Shown here piece by piece: positions 1 through 5,877 of a DNA stretch of 12,707 nt; the first letter of the stretch is position 1, and every line of letters starts with the position of its first letter. The notes under the pieces are model-generated. The model worked only from the letters and a program-made list of their open reading frames with translations. It had not been told where the DNA came from and did not search any database. The stretch covers positions 1-12,707 of the forward strand of contig JAUVUS010000021.1 in NCBI GenBank assembly GCA_030600865.1, written 5' to 3'. The stretch comes from Bacteroidales bacterium. Lineage in GTDB: Bacteria > Bacteroidota > Bacteroidia > Bacteroidales > UBA12077. The translations under genes were made by a program, and so were the position numbers.

Positions 1-557
1 ATTTCCCGGGAAATGAAAGTTTAAATAGTTTATTTAATATTGGAGCCGAATTTCCATATAGTGATTTAGTAATTACTGAAGAGTTATACGGTTTATTTGA
101 TGCTTCAGACGAGAGAATAAACCTTTACGAGAGAGACGAAAATAATGAACTCAGAACTAAGAAATTCTTGCCAAAAGAAGGTTATGTTAGTATATACGAG
201 AACAACATAAAAGTTCTTCGAATTGCTGAGATGTATCTTATCAGTGCTAAAGCGAATCTTGATCTGGGAAATCATGATGATGGACTTGACAGGATGAATG
301 ACTTACTAAATGCACGTGGATTAGCAAATGCCAGTACTTTAACTCGTACCTCTATACTATTAGAAAGGAGAAAAGAACTAGCTTGTGAAGGACACAGATT
401 ATTTGATTTAGCAATTGCAAATGCCGATAATATTCGTCCTGAAAACAATGCAACTCCATTGGTTTCTTATCCTGATCACAGATTTATTTTACCAATTCCA
501 GCTAAAGAAATTGAGCGAAACGAAAATATAAAAAATCAACAAAATCCCGGATACTAA
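1..557 (+). CDS. SusD/RagB-family outer-membrane lipoprotein, C-terminal part (5' end outside window)
   Basis: The reading frame is open from base 3 to the stop at 555-557 (184 residues), so the gene enters from the left and its true start is not visible; the first in-frame alternative start, TTG at 168, is not a credible start. The C-terminal SusD signature is clear: 'VLRIAEMYLISAKANLDLG' (the TPR-like helix that usually reads RLAEMYLIRAEA), then an 'LNARG' element, 'LLERRKELACEGHRLFDL' (usual ERRRELAFEGHRFFDL) and the closing 'FILPIPAKEIERNENIKNQQNPGY' region, here given only by its key residues LPIP, EI and NPGY. SusD proteins are surface lipoproteins that cap a SusC TonB-dependent transporter and bind glycans or, in RagB, oligopeptides. 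The partner susC gene would be expected upstream. Two lipoprotein genes follow 11 and 13 bases after the preceding stops, forming one operon. The substrate cannot be told from this fragment. Confidence 0.93.
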   Translation, partial: FPGNESLNSLFNIGAEFPYSDLVITEELYGLFDASDERINLYERDENNELRTKKFLPKEGYVSIYENNIKVLRIAEMYLISAKANLDLGNHDDGLDRMNDLLNARGLANASTLTRTSILLERRKELACEGHRLFDLAIANADNIRPENNATPLVSYPDHRFILPIPAKEIERNENIKNQQNPGY

Positions 558-568
558 AATTATAAACT

Positions 569-1456
569 ATGAAGAAAATTTTAAATATCATACTAGTAAT
601 ATTGTTATTTAGCTCATGCGAAAACAATATTCCTGATCAAAGCTACAATGAAAATTGGTTTGTCGCTTTTGAAAATACAAACGTTAAAGGAAAAGAAAGT
701 GTTTCTGAAATACAAATCCCTGTTATTTTGGCCGACAATGGGCGAAAAGAAGTTGTTACAGTTGATTTTGAATTAGCACCTGCTGAAGGAGTTATTGAAG
801 GTATTCACTACAATCTTTTAAACGAGTCCAACACATTAACTTTTGAAGTTGGAGTAGGTGTAGAGTATATTACAATTATTCCTATTGATGATTTAGAACC
901 TATTGGGGATAAATCAATTCAAATTACTATTACTTCAAATTCTAAAAATTATGCTATCGGATTACCAGGACCGGATCAAAATCAAAGTACATGCGAACTA
1001 ACCATTAAAGAAGATGATTGTCCATTAACTTTAGAATTATTTTCCGGACAAATTGAAGGATTAGAAGATTCTCCATGGTGGAAAGATTGCCCAGGAAAAT
1101 ATGAATGGATTCCAATAGAAGAAATTGAACCGGGTAAAATTAAATATGAGATTTCCGGTTGGTTCTATGCTCAACTATTAACTTCAGGTTGGGCGTGGTA
1201 CGAAAGTGAATCAGAACTATCATTCTTCGGAACAACAGTTATTATTGATGTTACTAATCCTGCTGATCCAAGATACACTATGTTAGAGGAAGTTTTCATG
1301 ATTGATTCAGAAGGTTGGGAATTATCAACTAAACCAGTTAACAATGAGTCTTTATCAATCGACATTTGTAGCAAATATGTAGAAATTCCTTATACTGTGT
1401 TAGGTACTAGTTGGGCACACGGATATATATTCACTGTTAAATTTCAATTTGACTAA
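569..1456 (+). CDS. Surface lipoprotein with Calx-beta-like domain, SusD-associated
   Basis: A 295-residue protein that begins 11 bases after the SusD stop, so it is translationally close in the same operon. Residues 1-17 form a lipoprotein signal peptide with a hydrophobic core and lipobox FSSC, Cys17 being the lipidated residue. Residues about 28-150 look like a Calx-beta-type beta-sandwich: 'EGIHYNLL', a 'LTFEVGVGVEYITIIPIDD' strand pair and a closing 'CELTIKEDDC' strand are the usual landmarks of the small lipoproteins encoded after susD. Residues 151-295 are rich in aromatic and acidic residues and contain Cys151, Cys174 and Cys267; I do not recognise this second half. The start is supported by the signal peptide and by the leader ATAAACTATG, which is repeated before the next gene. 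The likely role is a surface-exposed accessory binding protein of the SusCD complex. The function call rests on position and architecture, not on a known ligand. Confidence 0.8.
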   Translation: MKKILNIILVILLFSSCENNIPDQSYNENWFVAFENTNVKGKESVSEIQIPVILADNGRKEVVTVDFELAPAEGVIEGIHYNLLNESNTLTFEVGVGVEYITIIPIDDLEPIGDKSIQITITSNSKNYAIGLPGPDQNQSTCELTIKEDDCPLTLELFSGQIEGLEDSPWWKDCPGKYEWIPIEEIEPGKIKYEISGWFYAQLLTSGWAWYESESELSFFGTTVIIDVTNPADPRYTMLEEVFMIDSEGWELSTKPVNNESLSIDICSKYVEIPYTVLGTSWAHGYIFTVKFQFD

Positions 1457-1469
1457 AAATCGATAAACT

Positions 1470-3029
1470 ATGAAAAAATATATATTATATACATTACTAT
1501 TCATTGGGGCAACAATGTTTTCTTGCCAGGAAGATAATGAATATACACTTAATGAATACGTACCGATAGGTGGTTTTACTCAAGCTGATTATACAATAGA
1601 ATCAGAACAATACCTAAAAAACTCAACCGAAAGCGTAGAAGTTATCTTTAATTTTAATCGATTAAATGGTAACACATCTAACTTTACTATTGAAGTGAGT
1701 GAAATATTTCCTACACAGTACATTGATGCTTTTACACTTACAACAACCTCTATTTCAATATCTGAAAATAGTGATACTCTCATTATAGGTGAAATTGATT
1801 GGTCTGTTTTAGGATGCGACTCAACTTTAACTGTTACTTTAAATTTACTTGAAGGTGAAACAATTGAAACAGGAATAAGTACAGAATCCTTAACAATTGA
1901 ATTTCATAAGGAAGCCGCTCCTGTAATTAATTTTGGTAATACAACATATGACATGTATTTCATTTTTGATTCAGAATTAGATTTAAATACTGTAATAGAA
2001 ATTGAAGCTATTGATAAACCTGCAGAAGAAGAAATCAGAATTCCTCTTCAAAACTGGTTTGAATTAACTGAAGGTATTCAGTTTGATATGCAACAGGAAT
2101 TGTATATTCCAGTTGGTAGCACAACTGCATCAATAAGCTTAGACGTATATAATGCTGCTTTTGTTGCAAACGAAAGAGGTGGTGTATGGGTTGAAATTCA
2201 TAAAGAAGACGTACCTGATGTATTATCGGTAAATATTAGCAGTAATTACTGGCTTGGTGCCAATATTGGTAAAATTGGTGAAATAATCAAACTTTATACA
2301 GACAGTACCTATAATGCGGAAGTATTTTACGCCAATGATTTAGACCCAAATATTCCGCTTACAATAACTTTGGATATTTCAGATGTTCCGGTACTACAAG
2401 ATATAACTATACCAATTAATTTAAATGAGTATTATGCCAAAGAGGGAATACATTTCTTGATGCCAAACAAATACATTACTATTGAAGCTGGCGAAACCAC
2501 TGGTACAATTGAATTTGAAATGTTACCTAATGGTTTTAGTGTTGGAGAAACCTTACCTCTATGGATAGAACTTGATAAAACCTTTGCTGATAACCCTCAA
2601 ATAAGCTTTGATGCTGCAGATTGGTGGACTACTCTTAATCTTTCCAAACAAGGAGAAGTTTTTATAGTAAGTTTAGATGAAAGTGCTACATACGATGTTC
2701 TTATTTCTGATGTATCGACAACGGTTGATGTTGATGTTATTATTCCAAATATCTTGGATAAAGCAGCACCTTCTGATTTAGAGATTCCCGTAAGATTTAA
2801 TGAATGGAATTTACAAATGGATACCCATTTTACATCGGATGGTATAATCAGAGTAACTAGTGGAGAAACATCAGGGACAATTACAATATCAGTAATTGGT
2901 TCTGCATTTACTGCAGGAGAAAGTAACACATTATGGATTGAAGTATATACCGAAGACATGCCTACTGACCCAATTTTACAGGCAAATAGCAGTAATTGGT
3001 GGACATCATTAAATGTAGGTAAACAATAA
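1470..3029 (+). CDS. Multi-domain surface lipoprotein with three tandem beta-domains
   Basis: A 519-residue protein starting 13 bases after the previous stop. Residues 1-19 are a lipoprotein signal peptide ending in MFSC (lipidated Cys19), followed by acidic residues (QEDNE), a context often linked to surface export in Bacteroidota. After an N-terminal beta-rich segment (about 40-148) come three homologous units of about 115 residues (158-270, 279-395, 406-519). Each has an opening 'TY' strand, a middle 'I.IP' strand followed by a 'T.EGI.F/DTHF' turn, a 'G.T.G.I' strand, and a closing 'LWIELD...' strand ending in '(S/A)xxWWTxLNxxKQG'. This resembles Calx-beta or Ig-like cell-surface domains. 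There is no visible catalytic motif. As the last gene before a strong terminator in a SusD operon, it is probably a surface ligand-binding or spacer protein. The family name is uncertain. Confidence 0.78.
   Translation: MKKYILYTLLFIGATMFSCQEDNEYTLNEYVPIGGFTQADYTIESEQYLKNSTESVEVIFNFNRLNGNTSNFTIEVSEIFPTQYIDAFTLTTTSISISENSDTLIIGEIDWSVLGCDSTLTVTLNLLEGETIETGISTESLTIEFHKEAAPVINFGNTTYDMYFIFDSELDLNTVIEIEAIDKPAEEEIRIPLQNWFELTEGIQFDMQQELYIPVGSTTASISLDVYNAAFVANERGGVWVEIHKEDVPDVLSVNISSNYWLGANIGKIGEIIKLYTDSTYNAEVFYANDLDPNIPLTITLDISDVPVLQDITIPINLNEYYAKEGIHFLMPNKYITIEAGETTGTIEFEMLPNGFSVGETLPLWIELDKTFADNPQISFDAADWWTTLNLSKQGEVFIVSLDESATYDVLISDVSTTVDVDVIIPNILDKAAPSDLEIPVRFNEWNLQMDTHFTSDGIIRVTSGETSGTITISVIGSAFTAGESNTLWIEVYTEDMPTDPILQANSSNWWTSLNVGKQ
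1941..3026 (+). repeat. Three diverged tandem repeats of about 340-350 bp within a lipoprotein gene
   Basis: The three units lie at about 1941-2279, 2304-2654 and 2685-3026. Each ends in a similar block: SSNYWLGANIGKIGE, AADWWTTLNLSKQGE and SSNWWTSLNVGKQ. Units 2 and 3 are closer to each other (shared G-E-T-(T/S)-G-T-I, FxxGExxxLWIE and WWTxLN) than to unit 1. At DNA level the ends of units 1 and 3 still share the string AGCAGTAATT. The pattern fits domain duplication inside the gene rather than a mobile repeat. Confidence 0.75.
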
Positions 3030-3103
3030 ATATGAATACAATTAGAAATAGTTTTACAAATTTTATAGGTTCAAATTTAAAGTTTAATATCAATTAGTAC
3101 ATT

Positions 3104-3146
3104 AAATCGACTTTACAGTTAAATGCTGTAAAGTCGATTTTTCTTT
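3104..3146 (+). terminator. Rho-independent terminator of the SusD/lipoprotein operon
   Basis: Perfect inverted repeat with 15-bp arms, AAATCGACTTTACAG (3104-3118) and CTGTAAAGTCGATTT (3126-3140), around a 7-base loop TTAAATG. The distal arm runs into a T-rich tail (TTTTTCTTT). It lies 75 bases after the stop of the last lipoprotein gene and only 23 bases before the ATG of the next gene. It most simply ends the upstream operon, but because of its position it could also shape the leader of the protease mRNA. The rest of the 3030-3163 gap shows nothing else convincing. Confidence 0.85.
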
Positions 3147-3163
3147 GAATAAATTCATCTACA

Positions 3164-4780
3164 ATGATAAAAAAAATACTTTCAATAATAATTACTTTAT
3201 GTTCTCTCTTAACTTTTGCACAAAATCCCCATATATTTACAAAATATTCGTCTATGCCTGAGAAAACATTAGAAATAAAACAAAGGATAAGTGAAATACC
3301 ATATTTCAAACCATCGATACAAATCAATAAAACCTCACATGTAGATAATTCCAAATTAAAGTATTTTCCTTCGATATTTAACCAGCAAGGTAACTCCTGT
3401 AGTCAAGCAAGTGGAATTAGGTATATCTTTTCGTATGAGATGAATCGTGTAAGAGATACTGATGCTAAGCTAAATCAAAATGTATACTCTTATCATTATA
3501 CATGGAATTTTTTAAATGAAGGAACAGATATGGGTTCATGGTATTTCGATGGTTACAATCTTGCAAAAGATAATGGAGTACCAAATATTTCAGATTTCTC
3601 AGATAATACGGCTACTGAAAAAACTTGGATGAATGGCTATAACAAGTATTTTAAGGCTATGCATAATAAAATTTCCGATTATTCTAAAATAGATGCTTCA
3701 TTACCTGATGGTTTAACATTTATAAAGCAATATTTAATAGATCATGGTGATGAATCAACGACTGGTGGATTATTAAATTTTTCAGGAAAAACATCTAATT
3801 GGGATATAATTCAATATTCAGGAGAATCAAATACGGGATACAATTATGCAATAAAAAACTTTGGAGATGGTGGTGACCATGCTATGACAATTGCAGGCTT
3901 TGACGATTTAATTAAAATTGATGTAAACTCGGATGGAATTATTCAGGATGATGAAATTGGTGCTTTAATTGTGGTTAACTCTTGGGGAAACTCATGGTGC
4001 TCTAATGGAAGAGTCTACATGCCTTACAAGCTTCTTAACAAATCATGGTGGAATGGTGGAATGGGAAACGGAGACCATTATGTATATATTGTTAATGCCA
4101 AAGATCACAAACCACAAGTCACAGCTAAGGTTAATATAAAATACACATCCAGAAACGATCTTTGGATAATAATTGGAGTTGCAAAAAACCCCAATTCTAC
4201 AGTTGTAGATAAAACAAAAACCATGAAAATATTAAAAAAAATGGGCGGAGATTTATATATGAAAGGTGGATCTAATGAATATGATAAGAAAATTGAGATT
4301 GGACTAGATTATTCAGATTTAATAGAGGATATACCAAATGCAACAAAATTCTTCCTGACCATAAAACAATCTCCTGAAGGAACACTAGGAGAAGGATTAA
4401 TTGAAAAATTTACAATCATAGATTACAGAAACAGTTCCATACCAAAAGAATATATCTGCAATAATAAGAATGTTTCAATAAATTCTTCAACATCTATGTC
4501 TGTCTCCTCTGAAACTACAACAGGGCAAATTGATTTACATAAAACAGGAAAAATTAATATATTTCCAAACCCGGTGCGTAGTGGGTCTATCGTTCATATC
4601 AATCTTCAAAATAAATATTATCTTACTAAAATTGAACTCCTTGATATTAATGGTAAATTAATTAAAGTTGATTTTCCAGAAAACAATATATTAATTCCAT
4701 CAAATCTAAGTAAAGGGCTTTATTTTATAAAAATATACGAATCGCATAAAACACATATGCAAAAACTATTAATTTATTAA
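3164..4780 (+). CDS. Secreted papain-like (C1 family) cysteine protease with T9SS type A sorting domain
   Basis: A 538-residue protein. Residues 1-19 or so form a Sec signal peptide (MIKKILSIIITLCSLLTFA, then QN). The papain-type catalytic parts appear in order: 'FNQQGNSCSQASG' with candidate nucleophile Cys79 and a preceding Gln (74 or 75) for the oxyanion hole, 'GGDHAMTIAGFDD' with His239, and 'VVNSWGNSW' with Asn272. Between His and Asn is a textbook EF-hand-like loop (253-264, D-x-N-x-D-G-x-I-x-x-x-E), suggesting bound calcium. Residues about 320-430 are an unassigned beta-rich spacer. Residues 463-538 ('INIFPNPVRSG', 'IELLDINGKLI', 'LSKGLYFIKIY', ending KLLIY) form the T9SS type A C-terminal signal, so the protein is predicted to cross the outer membrane and be released or anchored at the surface. 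The first ATG is chosen because it keeps the signal peptide. There is a terminator just upstream and a same-strand gap of 287 bases downstream, so it may be monocistronic. Substrate is unknown. Confidence 0.88.
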   Translation: MIKKILSIIITLCSLLTFAQNPHIFTKYSSMPEKTLEIKQRISEIPYFKPSIQINKTSHVDNSKLKYFPSIFNQQGNSCSQASGIRYIFSYEMNRVRDTDAKLNQNVYSYHYTWNFLNEGTDMGSWYFDGYNLAKDNGVPNISDFSDNTATEKTWMNGYNKYFKAMHNKISDYSKIDASLPDGLTFIKQYLIDHGDESTTGGLLNFSGKTSNWDIIQYSGESNTGYNYAIKNFGDGGDHAMTIAGFDDLIKIDVNSDGIIQDDEIGALIVVNSWGNSWCSNGRVYMPYKLLNKSWWNGGMGNGDHYVYIVNAKDHKPQVTAKVNIKYTSRNDLWIIIGVAKNPNSTVVDKTKTMKILKKMGGDLYMKGGSNEYDKKIEIGLDYSDLIEDIPNATKFFLTIKQSPEGTLGEGLIEKFTIIDYRNSSIPKEYICNNKNVSINSSTSMSVSSETTTGQIDLHKTGKINIFPNPVRSGSIVHINLQNKYYLTKIELLDINGKLIKVDFPENNILIPSNLSKGLYFIKIYESHKTHMQKLLIY

Positions 4781-4844
4781 TCCAGAAAATCATATTCAAT
4801 TTTGCATTTTACTAATTACTATGTGGCTAAAATTTGATAAATAT

Positions 4845-4867
4845 CATTGGGATATACCTTTCCAATG
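4845..4867 (+). other. Small imperfect hairpin in the gap upstream of the activase gene
   Basis: CATTGGGA (4845-4852) can pair with TTCCAATG (4860-4867) with one G-U pair around a 7-base loop. No T-run follows, so it is a poor terminator for the protease gene. It overlaps a candidate promoter, so it could be an operator. It may also be chance in AT-rich sequence. Confidence 0.3.
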
Positions 4868-4878
4868 TGTTATATTTG
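4847..4878 (+). promoter_or_regulatory. Candidate Bacteroidota-type promoter for the hydroxyproline operon (distal)
   Basis: TATATTTG at 4871-4878 matches the Bacteroides -7 consensus TAnnTTTG exactly, and a TTG at 4847-4849 lies 21 bases upstream where the -33 TTTG element is expected. Use of this promoter would give a leader of roughly 180 bases before the activase ATG at 5068. The match is by eye only; the motif is short and the region AT-rich. Confidence 0.4.
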
Positions 4879-4931
4879 TATTAATTAAAGTTGATATGAA
4901 TCCATTCAATTTAAATAATTTATACCACAAT

Positions 4932-4963
4932 TTTGGCAAAGGCCTTTTCGAGTGCTGGATTTG
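4932..4963 (+). promoter_or_regulatory. Candidate promoter (proximal) with an embedded palindrome
   Basis: TTTG at 4932-4935 and TGGATTTG at 4956-4963 (one mismatch to TAnnTTTG) are separated by 20 bases, a good spacing for the Bacteroides housekeeping promoter. The spacer contains the perfect 10-bp palindrome AAAGGCCTTT (4938-4947), a possible regulator site. CCACAATT occurs at 4925-4932 and again exactly 60 bases later at 4985-4992, flanking this unit. All are weak signals. I see no open reading frame of note in 4781-5067. Confidence 0.3.
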
Positions 4964-5067
4964 CTGATACCTTATATTTTATTTCCACAATTAATATTTT
5001 CTTAGGATTAATACGTCCAAATTAGAAATTATTTTTAATTCTTATTACTAATATTAATTTATTAAAT

Positions 5068-5862
5068 ATGGAAGGAATAATCTTCGACATAAAACACTTT
5101 GCTGTACACGACGGTCCGGGAATTAGGCAGACTATATTTTTTAAAGGATGCCCACTGAATTGCTGGTGGTGTCATAATCCTGAAAGTCAAGCCGCCAACC
5201 CTGAAAAATTTGTTAAAATAAACAAACTTGATGGAAAAGAATTCCGAAAAAAAATTACTGTTGGATATAAAATTGCTGTTAATGAGCTTTTTAAAATAAT
5301 TTCGGGAGACCAGGTTTTCTTTGAAGAATCCGGAGGTGGAGTAACTTTTTCTGGTGGCGAACCTTTAATGCAAGCTGATTTTCTTTATGAAATAGCTAAA
5401 TTGTGTAAACAAAACAACATACATACTTGCATTGACACCACAGGTTATGCATCTGAAAAAACAATTAAAAAAATTACAGAAGTAATAGATGTTTTTCTAT
5501 ACGATATTAAACTCATAGATAACGAGCTTCACAAAAAATATACAGGAGCTCCTGTTACTGGAATTATAAGAAACCTAAAATGTCTTGATCAGAATAAAAA
5601 GAATGTCGTTTTACGATTTCCCGTAATCCCGGGAATTACAAATACTGAAAAGAATCTATCTGAAATAAAGTCTTTTATTAAATCTTTAAAAAATATAAAT
5701 CAGATTGATATATTGCCTTATCACAATATTTCGAATGGTAAATACGAAAGATTTAAAAAAGAAAATAAAATGAGCAGTGCTCAAGCTTTACCCGATAAAG
5801 ACATGAACATATTAAAAGCAGAATTTGAATCAATTGGCTTTAATGTAAGTATTGGTGGATAA
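5068..5862 (+). CDS. Glycyl radical enzyme activase (radical SAM), partner of the downstream HypD-type dehydratase
   Basis: A 264-residue cytoplasmic radical SAM enzyme. It would use a [4Fe-4S] cluster and S-adenosylmethionine to abstract a hydrogen from the conserved glycine of its partner. Visible motifs are 'HDGPGIR' (14-20), the cluster motif C-x3-C-x2-C at Cys28, Cys32 and Cys35 in 'GCPLNCWWCHNPESQ', the SAM-binding 'TFSGGEPL' (93-100), 'DTTGY' (123-127), 'DIK' near 146, and the late 'LPYHNISNGKYE' motif typical of activases. Most activases of non-PFL glycyl radical enzymes carry an inserted ferredoxin-like domain with eight extra cysteines after the cluster motif. Here there is none: no cysteine occurs between Cys35 and the GGE motif, and the protein is correspondingly short. 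It lies 15 bases upstream of the dehydratase gene, so the two are co-transcribed and very probably act together. Confidence 0.93.
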   Translation: MEGIIFDIKHFAVHDGPGIRQTIFFKGCPLNCWWCHNPESQAANPEKFVKINKLDGKEFRKKITVGYKIAVNELFKIISGDQVFFEESGGGVTFSGGEPLMQADFLYEIAKLCKQNNIHTCIDTTGYASEKTIKKITEVIDVFLYDIKLIDNELHKKYTGAPVTGIIRNLKCLDQNKKNVVLRFPVIPGITNTEKNLSEIKSFIKSLKNINQIDILPYHNISNGKYERFKKENKMSSAQALPDKDMNILKAEFESIGFNVSIGG

Positions 5863-5877
5863 TTAATAATTAAAGAA

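Noticed and set aside
1..14. Perfect 14-bp palindrome ATTTCCCGGGAAAT at the window edge
   Set aside because: It is inside the SusD coding frame, lacks similarity to the other palindromes and has no supporting context.
168..170. TTG as start codon of a short 129-residue protein
   Set aside because: The frame stays open to the left edge and the upstream residues fit the SusD family, so this is the 3' part of a longer gene.
1171..1374. Minus-strand open frame of 67 residues, and similar minus-strand frames at 1589-1783, 2597-2959, 3094-3354, 8630-8848, 9124-9450 and 9743-9937
   Set aside because: They lie opposite well-supported genes (3094-3354 also spans the terminator), show no recognisable motifs and read as antisense shadows.
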